64,000 nucleotides of DNA from Mycobacterium paraense (GCF_002101815.1 NZ_LQPM01000019.1:1-64000), one strand, 5' to 3'; shown: positions 44,057 through 52,717, counted from the first letter of the stretch. Numbers and translations: made by a program. The notes: generated by a model from the letters alone, not told the origin.

Positions 44057-45586
44057 TCAGCCGGCGAAGCAGCGGTTGCCGTAGTCGAACGAGCGCACCC
44101 GGACCTCGCGCCCGAGCGGGTCGCCGTCGATCAGCAGGGCGATCAGTTCGTCGTCTTCGGTGGTCGACAGGAACCGGCTGCCGTCGTCGAGCCGGCCGAT
44201 GACGATGCCGGTCGGACGCCCGTCGTCCCGCCGGACCGTGTACGTCTCGACGGTCCCGCGGCCATCGGCGGTCTCCGTCACGGCCTGGGTCGGCCACCCG
44301 GCGACAAGCGCCTGCAACTCCTCGTTGCGATCCGGCTTCCATTCCGCCGGAGCTGTCGAGTAAATCCCGACCGAGTACTTGCTCAGGATGCCGCCGTTGG
44401 CCCCGACGAGGCCGAATTGCCCTGGCATGCGTCTCATTTGGGCCACCGTCTCGGCAACCGCGTGCATGGAGTAGTTGTTGCCGGCCCCGCCGAAGAACGG
44501 CAGCCCGCCGGTCACCGTCAGGCCCCGCGGGTCGTCGGGCGCGATCCCCAACCCGTCGCAAATGTTGAACACCGGCACCGGAAAGCAGCTGTAGAGGTCG
44601 AAGGTGGCGACGTCGTCGACTCCGATGCCGGCCATGCCCAGCGCCTCGCGCACCGCCATGACCGCCGACGGGGAATGCCCGAGATCCGGACGCTCCAGCA
44701 GCGGCTGCTCCTCCAGGTCGACGTGCCCATGGAGGTACACCCACTTCTCCTCCGGCACCCCCAGTGAACGCGCCGCCTCGACCGACATCAGCAGCGCGGC
44801 CGCGCCCTGGTTGACCTGGTCGCGCGCGACCATCAGCCGCGGGTAGGGCTCCGCGATCATTCGGTTGGCCTCGGTCACGGTGATCAGTTCGTCGACGGTG
44901 CGCTCGACCGGCGCGGCGGCGAACGGATTGCTGGCGGCGATCTTGGTGAAGGGCGCGAACAGCTCGGCCATCGTCCGCCGGTACTCCAACGGCCCCAGCC
45001 CCGTCCCGGCCCGCCGGGCGTTTTCCAGCAGCCCGTATTGGATCGGCGCGCTGGTCAGGCCGTGGATGACCGTGTAGCGCGAGATGAGCTTCTCGATGCC
45101 GTGACCCCGGTCCTCCAGGTCACCGTCGACGGTCTCCGTGAAGTCCGGCTTGTGCTCGGCGTTCGCGAAATGTCGCAGCGTCGAGGTCGCGTCGGAGCCG
45201 AAGATCAGCGCCGCCTGCGACCGGCCGGCGGCGATCTCCGCCGCCAGCTCGCTGATCAAATGCTGCGGGCCCTGGCCGCCGACGATCTCGAGGATCGCGC
45301 GCGCCGGCTGAGCCCCCAGCCGCTTGGCCACCGACCGCGGGTAGTTGTTCGACCGGCCGAGCACGGCCGACGCGACGGGGCCGGAGATCTCGAATTGCCT
45401 GACGCCGGCCACGGTGTCGACGGCCGCGGCCACCGACGCGACGTCGGCCCCGCAGTCCGCCAGGGCCGCCGATGCGGCGGCGGCGACCAACTCGACGGGC
45501 GACATCGCCCGGTAGGTGGGGTCGTCGATGCGCTCGGCGGCCTGCCCGACGCCGACGACGACGGGCGTGCGCGCGTCAAGATTCAT
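44057..45586 (-). CDS. Thiolase-like protein (TLP1 / SCP2-thiolase relative)
   Basis: A 509-residue thiolase-fold protein with a C-terminal beta-rich extension of about 100 residues (from about 415) seen in mycobacterial TLP1-type proteins. The catalytic cysteine of true thiolases is absent (the aligned stretch reads VGGQGPQHLI), and the usual HEAF block is ATFDLYSCF and the GHP block is NGGILSKYS. It probably does not cleave or condense acyl-CoA in the standard way; acyl-CoA or lipid binding is likelier. Convergent with the LLM gene (5 bp). Apparently absent at this point in M. tuberculosis. Confidence 0.85.
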   Translation of the reverse strand: MNLDARTPVVVGVGQAAERIDDPTYRAMSPVELVAAAASAALADCGADVASVAAAVDTVAGVRQFEISGPVASAVLGRSNNYPRSVAKRLGAQPARAILEIVGGQGPQHLISELAAEIAAGRSQAALIFGSDATSTLRHFANAEHKPDFTETVDGDLEDRGHGIEKLISRYTVIHGLTSAPIQYGLLENARRAGTGLGPLEYRRTMAELFAPFTKIAASNPFAAAPVERTVDELITVTEANRMIAEPYPRLMVARDQVNQGAAALLMSVEAARSLGVPEEKWVYLHGHVDLEEQPLLERPDLGHSPSAVMAVREALGMAGIGVDDVATFDLYSCFPVPVFNICDGLGIAPDDPRGLTVTGGLPFFGGAGNNYSMHAVAETVAQMRRMPGQFGLVGANGGILSKYSVGIYSTAPAEWKPDRNEELQALVAGWPTQAVTETADGRGTVETYTVRRDDGRPTGIVIGRLDDGSRFLSTTEDDELIALLIDGDPLGREVRVRSFDYGNRCFAG

Positions 45587-45652
45587 AGCTCAACTATCTA
45601 CCGCAGCGGAACTGCGGCCCCGCCACCGGGTCCGGTCAAGCGCCGGCGGCCG

Positions 45653-46555
45653 CTAGAGCGCGTTGAGAATCTCCCGGGCCAGCGCCGCCGTCTCCGACGG
45701 GGTCTTGCCCACCTTGACGCCCGCCGCCTCCAGGGCCTCCTTCTTGGCGGCCGCCGTGCCCGACGAGCCGGACACGATGGCGCCGGCGTGGCCCATCGTC
45801 TTGCCCTCCGGGGCGGTGAATCCCGCCACGTAACCGACGACCGGCTTGGAGACGTGGGCCTTGATGTAATCGGCGGCACGCTCCTCGGCGTCGCCGCCGA
45901 TCTCGCCGATCATCACGATGACCTTGGTGTCGGGGTCCTTCTCGAAGGCCTCGATCGCATCGATGTGGGTGGTGCCGATCACCGGGTCCCCGCCGATGCC
46001 GATGGACGTCGAGAAGCCGAAATCCCGTAGCTCGTACATCATCTGGTAGGTCAGCGTCCCCGACTTGGACACCAGCCCCACGGGGCCCGTGCCGGTGATG
46101 TTGGCGGGAGTGATGCCCACCAGCGCCTCACCCGGGGTGATGATGCCCGGGCAGTTCGGCCCGATGATGCGGGTCTTGCCGCCCTTCTCCACGTTGTAGG
46201 CCCACGCAAATGCGCTGTCCTGCACCGGGATTCCCTCGGTGATGACCACCAGCAGCGGGATCTCGGCGTCGACGGCCTCGATGATGGCGTCCTTGGCGAA
46301 CTTCGGCGGCACGAAGATGATCGACACGTCGGCGCCGGTCTTCTCCATCGCCTCCGCGACGCCGCCGAACACCGGCAGCTTGACGATCCGCCCGCCCTTG
46401 TCCTCGTGCGTGACGGTGGTGCCCGCCTTGCGCGCGTTCACACCGCCCACGATCTGCGTGCCCGCCTTGAGCATTCGCGCGGTGTGGACGGTGGCCTCGC
46501 TGCCGGTGATGCCCTGGACGATGACCTTGTTTGCTGCGTTCAGGAAAATGGACAT
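45653..46555 (-). CDS. sucD: Succinyl-CoA synthetase alpha subunit
   Basis: TCA-cycle enzyme subunit, 300 residues. CoA-binding Rossmann start (NAANKVIVQGITGSEATVH) and the phosphohistidine His256 in MGHAGAIVSGSSG are intact. It pairs with SucC and makes succinate, ATP and CoA from succinyl-CoA. Follows sucC by 19 bp. Confidence 0.97.
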   Translation of the reverse strand: MSIFLNAANKVIVQGITGSEATVHTARMLKAGTQIVGGVNARKAGTTVTHEDKGGRIVKLPVFGGVAEAMEKTGADVSIIFVPPKFAKDAIIEAVDAEIPLLVVITEGIPVQDSAFAWAYNVEKGGKTRIIGPNCPGIITPGEALVGITPANITGTGPVGLVSKSGTLTYQMMYELRDFGFSTSIGIGGDPVIGTTHIDAIEAFEKDPDTKVIVMIGEIGGDAEERAADYIKAHVSKPVVGYVAGFTAPEGKTMGHAGAIVSGSSGTAAAKKEALEAAGVKVGKTPSETAALAREILNAL

Positions 46556-46574
46556 TGGGTCATGTCTCCTTATC

Positions 46575-47756
46575 TCAGGCGCTCGCCAGCTCGGCGGCCT
46601 TGTCGGCGGCCTCGTCCATCGTGGGCACCAGCGTCACCAGCGGGTGGTTGGCCTCGGTGAGGATGCGACGGCCCTCTTCGACGTTGTTGCCGTCGAGGCG
46701 CACGACCAGCGGCTTGTTGGCCTCGTCGCCGAGGATTTCCAGCGCCTTGACGATGCCGGTGGCCACCGCGTCGCAGGAGGTGATGCCGCCGAAGACGTTG
46801 ACGAACACGCTCTTGACCTGCTGGTCGCCCAGGACCACGTCCAGCCCGGCGGCCATCACCTCGGCCGAGGCGCCGCCGCCGATGTCCAGGAAGTTGGCCG
46901 GCTTGACCCCGCCGTGCTTCTCCCCGGCGTAGGCGACGACGTCGAGGGTCGACATCACCAGGCCCGCGCCGTTGCCGATGATGCCGACGGCACCGTCGAG
47001 CTTCACGTAGTTGAGGTGGTGTTCCTTGGCCTTGAGCTCCAGCGGGTCGGTCGCCTCGCGGTCCTCGAACTCGGTGTGATCGGGGTGGCGGAAATCGGCG
47101 TTGGCGTCGAGCGTGACCTTGCCGTCCAGCGCCAGGATGCGGCCTGGGTCGTCCTCACCGAGTGAGGGGGTGCGCACCAGCGGGTTGACCTCCACCAGCG
47201 TCGCGTCCTCGGCGACGAAGAGCTCCCACAGCTTGGAGATGGTGACCGCGGCGGCGTCGAGGACCTCGGCCGGCAGGTGGCCTTGCTCGGCGATCGACCG
47301 GGCGGTCGCCTCGTCGACGCCCTTGACGGCGCTGACCGGAACCTTGGCGAGCCGATCGGGCTTGGTGGCGGCCACCTCTTCGATCTCCATGCCGCCCTCG
47401 ACCGAGCACATCGCCAGGTAGGTGCGGTTGGCGCGGTCGAGCAGGAAGGAGATGTAGTACTCCTCGGCGATGTCGCTGGCCTCGGCGACAAGCAGCTTCT
47501 TCACGACGTGGCCCTTGATGTCCAGGCCGAGGATGTTCTTGGCGTGCTCGTAGGCGTCGTCGGGCGTCGCGGCGTATTTGACGCCGCCCGCCTTGCCGCG
47601 GCCACCGACCTTGACCTGGGCCTTCACCATGACGGGGCGACCGATCTCCTCGGCGATGGCCCGGGCACCCTCCGCCGTGTCGGTCACCCGACCGGGCGTG
47701 CTCGGTACGTTGTGCTTGGCGAACAATTCTTTTGCTTGATACTCGAAAAGGTCCAT
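46575..47756 (-). CDS. sucC: Succinyl-CoA synthetase beta subunit
   Basis: ATP-grasp beta subunit, 393 residues. The canonical MDLFEYQAKELFAKHNVPS start fixes 47756; the longer frame to 47939 runs through the promoter. Seen: KAQVKVGGRGKAGGVK ATP-grasp loop and GGASAEVMAAGL, VNVFGGITSCD near the C-terminus. First gene of sucCD. Its promoter region is shared with the divergent M23 gene and contains a CRP-type site at 47926-47939. Confidence 0.97.
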   Translation of the reverse strand: MDLFEYQAKELFAKHNVPSTPGRVTDTAEGARAIAEEIGRPVMVKAQVKVGGRGKAGGVKYAATPDDAYEHAKNILGLDIKGHVVKKLLVAEASDIAEEYYISFLLDRANRTYLAMCSVEGGMEIEEVAATKPDRLAKVPVSAVKGVDEATARSIAEQGHLPAEVLDAAAVTISKLWELFVAEDATLVEVNPLVRTPSLGEDDPGRILALDGKVTLDANADFRHPDHTEFEDREATDPLELKAKEHHLNYVKLDGAVGIIGNGAGLVMSTLDVVAYAGEKHGGVKPANFLDIGGGASAEVMAAGLDVVLGDQQVKSVFVNVFGGITSCDAVATGIVKALEILGDEANKPLVVRLDGNNVEEGRRILTEANHPLVTLVPTMDEAADKAAELASA

Positions 47757-47925
47757 GGGCTCACTGTCTTCGCTCGACTTGCTGCTAGGCCTGTACGTGG
47801 GCCCCGCATTGGGGACAGCCGGAATCGGCGACTCGCACGGTGGCACTGTATCCACCCGTCGAACGCCTGCTACCGTCGCGTCCACCGATGTGGCGCAGCT
47901 CACCGCGTACCGATACCCCTCAAAA

Positions 47926-47939
47926 GTGATGCGAATCAC
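47926..47939. promoter_or_regulatory. CRP-type site GTGA-N6-TCAC between sucC and the M23 gene
   Basis: GTGATGCGAATCAC, flanked by A on both sides, fits the mycobacterial CRP consensus TGTGANNNNNNTCACA apart from the first base. It lies 170 bp upstream of sucC and about 78 bp before the M23 start, so cAMP-CRP could control either or both. Confidence 0.65.
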
Positions 47940-48016
47940 AATATTGGTTGGGTTCTTGGCCCGAGGTTGCCAGCCCCGTCGGTTAGCGGATACCTTCCTA
48001 GGGTCCAGATAACGTT

Positions 48017-49150
48017 ATGGTCACGATACGAGGACATTTCAGCTTGTCCCAGCACCGTTTGACTCGTCCTTCTGCCGAAACAACAGGCGTGGTGAGGGTA
48101 GGTCGCGCAGCAGGCGGCCGGTGGACCGAAGGTCACCGCAACGAAGTCACCGAAATCCTGCCCCTCGACGGGTTCGACTTCGACGACCTCGATTTCGTCG
48201 ACGAGTCCGCCGATCTCGATGATCTGGACTTCAGCAACGACTCGACCTTCGACAACGAAGCCCGGGTGCTGCTCGCCCCCGAGCTCGACGACCTGCTCGA
48301 CACGGACGATTTGGGCCCGCTGCTGCTGGCTGCCCCGGCCGCGGTGCCGGTCCCGGCGCGGTTCCAGCCCGCTGCCCCCGCGACCGAGGCGCGTCGCCCC
48401 AACTACTCGGACATCACCGACGTCATTCCCGTCATCCGCCGCGGCGGGCAACACCGCAAGCAGCCGACCAGCGCGGCCCGGGGGCGCCTGCTGATTTCGG
48501 CGATGGCCGCCGGCGCGGCGGCGGCCGCCGCCCACACGGCGACCAGCCACGCCGATACCCCGAAGACGGAGGCCGTGCTGACCGCCAACGCGTCGGCGCT
48601 GTCCGGCGGGGCGGGCAGCAACACGATCCGCGGCGCCCAGGTGGTCGCCGTCCAGCCCGCGGCGAACGCGGCGGTGCACAACGAGGAGCTCGCCAAGGGC
48701 GTCGCCTACGCCAACGATCGCGCCCAGCGCGAGGCCCGGCTGCAGCAGCCGCTCTACGTCATGCCCACGAAGGGCATCTTCACCTCCAACTTCGGCTACC
48801 GCTGGGGCGTGCTGCACGCCGGCATCGACCTCGCCAACTCGATCGGAACGCCGATCTATGCGGTGTCCGACGGCGTGGTCATCGACTCCGGGCCCGCCGC
48901 CGGCTACGGCGCGCTGGTCAAGCTGCGGCACGCCGATGGCACCGTCACGCTCTACGGCCACGTCAACACGACGCTGGTCAGCGTCGGCCAGCGCGTGATG
49001 GCCGGCGACCAGATCGCCACCATGGGCAACCGCGGCAACTCCACCGGCCCCCACCTGCACTTTGAGGTGCTCCAGGGCGGAACCGAACGGATCGACCCAG
49101 TCCCATGGCTTGCTAAGCGGGGTCTTAACGTCGGCAACTACGCTGGCTGA
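48017..49150 (+). CDS. M23 family peptidoglycan endopeptidase (LytM-type)
   Basis: A 377-residue membrane-anchored protein: an acidic DDLDFVDESADLDDLDF-like cytoplasmic part, a hydrophobic anchor (about 158-176), a linker, and a C-terminal M23 domain (about 250-370) with zinc ligands His267, Asp271 (HAGID) and His348 (HLHFEV), plus catalytic His315 (YGHV) and His346. All are intact, so it is an active cell-wall hydrolase rather than a degenerate activator. Rv0950c homologue. Two codons after its stop begins a small membrane-protein gene, probably co-transcribed. Confidence 0.9.
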   Translation: MVTIRGHFSLSQHRLTRPSAETTGVVRVGRAAGGRWTEGHRNEVTEILPLDGFDFDDLDFVDESADLDDLDFSNDSTFDNEARVLLAPELDDLLDTDDLGPLLLAAPAAVPVPARFQPAAPATEARRPNYSDITDVIPVIRRGGQHRKQPTSAARGRLLISAMAAGAAAAAAHTATSHADTPKTEAVLTANASALSGGAGSNTIRGAQVVAVQPAANAAVHNEELAKGVAYANDRAQREARLQQPLYVMPTKGIFTSNFGYRWGVLHAGIDLANSIGTPIYAVSDGVVIDSGPAAGYGALVKLRHADGTVTLYGHVNTTLVSVGQRVMAGDQIATMGNRGNSTGPHLHFEVLQGGTERIDPVPWLAKRGLNVGNYAG

Positions 49151-49151
49151 G

Positions 49152-49733
49152 GTGACCGCGCCCAACGACCCCGCTGCTCCTGCGCCCACACCCGAGGCCG
49201 CCGCACCACCCTCGGAATCGCAGACGCGGATCATCCGGCGCGCACCAACCGGGCCGATGCCCGTCGTCCCGGAGTCCCCGACGACGCAGCTTCCCCGGCA
49301 GTCAGCCCCCGATCAGGGCACGTCCTCTGTCCGGCGCGGGCTCGCGGGCCTGCCGGGCCACGAGCCCAGCGGCCGGACCGCCGTCGCCGCCAGCGCCGTC
49401 ACCATCGTCAGCGGCTGGGCGACGTCGGTGGTGGCCACCGACCTGATCGCGGGGTGGTGGCGGACCGACCGCCTGTTCTGCATCGCGGTCGCCTTCCTCG
49501 CGCTGGTCTTCGCGATCACCACGATCTCCGGGGTGATCCTGCTGCTGCAGCATCGGCCGCTGGGCCGTTACCTCATCGCCGCCGGCGCGGTGGTCGCGGT
49601 GCTGACCTACGGCGGCGTCTTCATCGCCGGCGCCCGCGTGGCGTGGATCGTCTACACGCTGTGGCTGCTGCCGGTCGCCAGCGTGGCGCTGGCGTTTCAC
49701 CCGCAAACCAGACGCTGGCTGCAGGCGGACTGA
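49152..49733 (+). CDS. Small integral membrane protein, coupled to the M23 gene
   Basis: A 193-residue protein. The first 75 residues are Pro/Ala/Ser-rich and hydrophilic, followed by four closely spaced hydrophobic helices from about residue 80 to 182 (FCIAVAFLALVFAITTISG and others). GTG start at 49152, one base after the M23 stop; an earlier in-frame ATG at 49062 lies inside the M23 gene and gives a less plausible product. No family recognised. Its coupling suggests a partner or regulator of the M23 hydrolase. Confidence 0.75.
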   Translation: MTAPNDPAAPAPTPEAAAPPSESQTRIIRRAPTGPMPVVPESPTTQLPRQSAPDQGTSSVRRGLAGLPGHEPSGRTAVAASAVTIVSGWATSVVATDLIAGWWRTDRLFCIAVAFLALVFAITTISGVILLLQHRPLGRYLIAAGAVVAVLTYGGVFIAGARVAWIVYTLWLLPVASVALAFHPQTRRWLQAD

Positions 49734-49752
49734 CACCTTTAAAGCGCCCGTT

Positions 49753-49816
49753 GCGCCGAACGTGTTCTGACGGCGAAGAATTGGCGAAAATCTCGCCCTG
49801 ACGTCACGTTCGGCGC
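49753..49816. repeat. 64-bp palindromic intergenic element
   Basis: Perfect 12-bp terminal inverted repeats, GCGCCGAACGTG and CACGTTCGGCGC, enclose a 40-bp core that itself contains GGCGAA.../...TCGCC complementarity. It fills the 84-bp gap between two convergent genes. It may serve as a bidirectional terminator, or may be a member of a dispersed REP/MITE-like family. Confidence 0.75.
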
Positions 49817-49817
49817 G

Positions 49818-52163
49818 TCAGAGCTTGCTGACCGGGGCGTGGTTGTGCATCAGCTTCACCCGTCCCGCGCTGCCGAAGTCGATCAGCGACATGGCCGATT
49901 CACCGACCCCCGACACCTCCTCGACCCGGCCCAGCCCGTACTTGTCGTGAGTCACCCGGTCGCCGGGTTGCAGCACCAGCAGCGGGCGCTTGCCGGCCCC
50001 CGCTCGGGCCGGCGAGGGACGCGGCGCGCCGAACCGACCGGCACCGCTCACGGGAGCGCTGAACGACGACGGCGGCGGGGCGCTGCGCCGCCAGTCGATG
50101 AGCTCCTGCGGAATCTCCTGCAGGAAGCGCGATTCCGGGTTGAGCATCGGCTGACCCCAGGAGGACCGCACGATCGCCCGGCTGACGTACAGCCGCTGCC
50201 GGGCCCGGGTGATGCCGACGTAGGCCAGCCGCCGCTCTTCGGACAGTTCGGTCGGGTCGTCCAGCGACCGCATGTGGGGGAACATCCCGTCCTCCCAGCC
50301 GGTGACGAACACCACCGGGAACTCCAGCCCCTTCGCGGTGTGCAGCGTCATCAGCGTGACCAAACCCGCTCCGTGCTCGGGGATTTCGTCGGCGTCGGCG
50401 ACCAGCGACACCCGCTCCAGGAACGCCGCCAGGGCGCCAGTGTCGGGCACATCCTCGTCCTCGGGAGTCTCCAGCGCGGCCGCATTGGCTTCGTCGATGC
50501 TGAATTCGTGCGCGACGCTGACCAATTCGTTGAGGTTGTCCAGCCGGGCCAGCTCCTGCGGATCGGTGGAGGACTCCAGCTCGCTGCGGTAGCCGCTGCG
50601 TTCGAGCACCAGCTCGACCAATTCGCCGAGGTCGTCGTCGAGGTGGCCCCGCAGGTCGTCCAGCAGCTCGACGAAGCCCGCGATCGCCTTCTCCGCGCGG
50701 GTGTTCAGCATCGGCACCCTGCCTTCGGCGGCCGCCACCAGCGCGTCGGCGAAGCTGGCGCCGGTGTTCTCGGCGTACACCGCCACGCACGCCTCGGCGC
50801 GGTCCCCGATGCCGCGGCGCGGCGTGTTGAGGATGCGCCGCATGCTGACCGCGTCGCCGGGATTGTCCAGCACCCGCAGATAGGCGACGATGTCGCGGAT
50901 CTCCTTGCGCTCGTAGAAGCGCACTCCCCCAACGACTTTGTAGGGGATGCCGGCGCGGATGAAGACCTCTTCCAGCGACCGCGACGAGTTGTTGGTGCGA
51001 TAGAACACGGCGACGTCGTTGTAGGTGATCTCGCCCCGCTCGGCGAGCGCATCGATCTCCTCGGCCACGAACCGGGCCTCGTCGTGCTCGTTGTCGGCGA
51101 CGTAGCCGACGATCAGCTCGCCGGCGCCGGCGTCGGTCCACAGGCGCTTCTCGCGGCGCCCGGTGTTGCGGGCGATCACCGAGTTGGCGGCGGACAGAAT
51201 GTTCTGCGTGGAGCGGTAATTCTGTTCCAGCAGAATCGTTCTCGCGTCGGGATAGTCGCGCTCGAAGTCCTCGATGTTGCGGATGGTGGCGCCGCGGAAC
51301 GCATAGATGGATTGATCGGCATCGCCGACCACGCACAGTTCCGCCGGCGGCACCCGACCAGCTGCGTCGGATGAATCCTCCTGGTCCCCGTGTCCGACCA
51401 GCTCCCGCACCAGCACGTACTGGGCGTGGTTGGTGTCCTGGTACTCGTCGACCAGCACATGCCGGAAGCGCCGCCGGTAATACTGGGCGATCTGCGGGAA
51501 GGCGCGCAGCACCGCGACGGTCTCCCCGATCAGGTCGTCGAAGTCCAGGGCGTTGGCCGTCCGCAGCCGCCGCTGGTATTCGCCGTAGACGGTGGCCACC
51601 GTGCGGCTCAACTCGTCGGAGTCCTCCGACAGGTTGGCCACGGCCTCGTCGGGGCCGATCAACTCGTTCTTCAGGTTCGAGATGGCGTTGGCCAGCAGGC
51701 GCGGCGAGAAGCGCTTGATGTCCAGCCCCATGTCGCGGCCGATCATCTGCAGCAGGCGCCGCGAATCGTCGGCGTCGTAGATCGAGAAGTTGGAGTTGAG
51801 CCCCTCGATCAGCGAGGCCTGGTTGCGCAGGATGCGCACGCAGGTCGAGTGGAACGTGGACACCCACATCGCCCGGGCGCGGTTGCCCACCAGCCGCACC
51901 ACGCGCTCGCGCATCTCAGCGGCGGCCTTGTTGGTGAAGGTGATGGCCAGGATCTGGCCGACCCCGACGCCCCGCGCCGCGATCAGGTAAGCGATGCGCC
52001 GGGTCAGGACCGCCGTCTTCCCCGAGCCCGCGCCCGCGACGATCAGCAGCGGCGAGCCCTCGTGGACCACCGCCAGCCGTTGTTGCGGGTTGAGCCCATC
52101 GAGCAGCTGGTCTGCCTCGGGGGTCGACTTGGCTTCAGTATCACCGGTCACGTGCACACTCAT
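49818..52163 (-). CDS. uvrD1: ATP-dependent DNA helicase UvrD1 (PcrA-like)
   Basis: Superfamily 1A 3'-5' helicase, 781 residues, acting in nucleotide excision repair and replication restart. Seen: Q-motif LNPQQRLAV, Walker A AGAGSGKT (43-50), motif Ia TFTNKAAAEM, Walker B VDEYQDTN, motif III VGDADQSIYAFRGA, motif IV QNYRS, motif V MTLHTAKGLEFPVVF, motif VI YVGITRARQRL. The last about 55 residues (PGDRVTHDKYGLGRVEEV) form a Tudor-like domain that in mycobacteria interacts with Ku and RNA polymerase. Complete. Confidence 0.96.
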   Translation of the reverse strand: MSVHVTGDTEAKSTPEADQLLDGLNPQQRLAVVHEGSPLLIVAGAGSGKTAVLTRRIAYLIAARGVGVGQILAITFTNKAAAEMRERVVRLVGNRARAMWVSTFHSTCVRILRNQASLIEGLNSNFSIYDADDSRRLLQMIGRDMGLDIKRFSPRLLANAISNLKNELIGPDEAVANLSEDSDELSRTVATVYGEYQRRLRTANALDFDDLIGETVAVLRAFPQIAQYYRRRFRHVLVDEYQDTNHAQYVLVRELVGHGDQEDSSDAAGRVPPAELCVVGDADQSIYAFRGATIRNIEDFERDYPDARTILLEQNYRSTQNILSAANSVIARNTGRREKRLWTDAGAGELIVGYVADNEHDEARFVAEEIDALAERGEITYNDVAVFYRTNNSSRSLEEVFIRAGIPYKVVGGVRFYERKEIRDIVAYLRVLDNPGDAVSMRRILNTPRRGIGDRAEACVAVYAENTGASFADALVAAAEGRVPMLNTRAEKAIAGFVELLDDLRGHLDDDLGELVELVLERSGYRSELESSTDPQELARLDNLNELVSVAHEFSIDEANAAALETPEDEDVPDTGALAAFLERVSLVADADEIPEHGAGLVTLMTLHTAKGLEFPVVFVTGWEDGMFPHMRSLDDPTELSEERRLAYVGITRARQRLYVSRAIVRSSWGQPMLNPESRFLQEIPQELIDWRRSAPPPSSFSAPVSGAGRFGAPRPSPARAGAGKRPLLVLQPGDRVTHDKYGLGRVEEVSGVGESAMSLIDFGSAGRVKLMHNHAPVSKL

Positions 52164-52278
52164 GTCGGTCCAAATCTACCGCCGGGCTCCGACTACTTTG
52201 CTGGCCAGGCGGCCCGGCGCGCCGGACCCGGTTTTGCGTGGTCGCGCCCCCTAGTGGCACACTCGATTGGTGCTCAAC

Positions 52279-52329
52279 ATGCAGCGCCGATTTTTTTATG
52301 GGTACCGGCCAGCGGTGCCCGTGGTGTAG
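52279..52329 (+). CDS. Phe/Tyr-rich leader peptide (16 codons) before chorismate mutase
   Basis: ATG at 52279, TAG at 52327; product MQRRFFYGYRPAVPVV. Phe-Phe-Tyr-Gly-Tyr at codons 5-9 are the end products of the chorismate-mutase branch. No Shine-Dalgarno precedes it, so it would be a leaderless or weak start. The control codons overlap the left arm of a hairpin (52300-52320), and a terminator follows at 52341-52382. This is the layout of a translational attenuator. An overlapping alternative (ATG 52298, 32 codons to 52396, Cys/Trp-containing) exists but lacks clustered product codons. Confidence 0.65.
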   Translation: MQRRFFYGYRPAVPVV

Positions 52330-52382
52330 CTGCGTTCGCAGAGCCCCGTGGTCCGCTTCCGGATTCGGGGCTCGTCTCTTTT
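52300..52382 (+). terminator. Attenuator: pause hairpin and rho-independent-type terminator before chorismate mutase
   Basis: Hairpin 1 pairs GGGTACCG (52300-52307) with CGGTGCCC (52313-52320). The terminator pairs GAGCCCCG (52341-52348) with CGGGGCTC (52366-52373), extended inside by TCCG-CTTC-CGGA, and is followed by a T-rich run to 52382. An alternative pairing of CCGGCCAGCGG (52305-52315) with CCGCTTCCGG (52353-52362) could compete with both. The leader peptide's Phe/Tyr codons sit just before and within hairpin 1. Confidence 0.65.
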
Positions 52383-52399
52383 GTGAGGCCCGATAACGG

Positions 52400-52717
52400 A
52401 TGAGACCAGAACCCCCACATCAAGAGAACGCGGAGTTGACAGACATGAACATCGAGATGGTCGAGTCCCAGGAGACCACCGACATCGAGCAGTTGCGCCA
52501 AGAGATCGACCGATTGGACGCCGAGATCCTCGCCGCGGTGAAGCGGCGCGCCGAGGTGTCCCAGGCGATCGGCAAGGTGCGCATGGCGTCCGGCGGCACC
52601 CGGCTGGTGCACAGCCGCGAGATGAAGGTCATCGAGCGCTACAGCGAACTCGGTCCCGACGGCAAGGACCTGGCGATGCTGCTGCTGCGGCTGGGCAGGG
52701 GCCGGCTCGGCCACTGA
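52400..52717 (+). CDS. Chorismate mutase (AroQ class, intracellular)
   Basis: Converts chorismate to prephenate, the committed step to Phe and Tyr. 105 residues, all helical. Seen: IEQLRQEIDRLDAEILAAVKRRAEVSQAIGKVR with the conserved Arg/Lys set of the AroQ-delta type, and the C-terminal LLLRLGRGRLGH that in Rv0948c completes the active site and contacts DAHP synthase (AroG), which boosts its activity. The Phe/Tyr leader and terminator upstream imply attenuation by charged tRNA levels. Separate from pgi by 52 bp. Confidence 0.95.
   Translation: MRPEPPHQENAELTDMNIEMVESQETTDIEQLRQEIDRLDAEILAAVKRRAEVSQAIGKVRMASGGTRLVHSREMKVIERYSELGPDGKDLAMLLLRLGRGRLGH

Noticed and set aside
47757..48016. ydaO-type c-di-AMP riboswitch before the M23 gene
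   Set aside because: Some mycobacterial wall-hydrolase genes have this riboswitch, but the conserved core sequences are not visible here; only the CRP-type palindrome is convincing.
52298..52396. 32-codon Cys/Trp-containing leader overlapping the Phe/Tyr leader
   Set aside because: The Cys and Trp codons are scattered and have no metabolic link to chorismate mutase; the 16-codon Phe/Tyr frame explains the context better.
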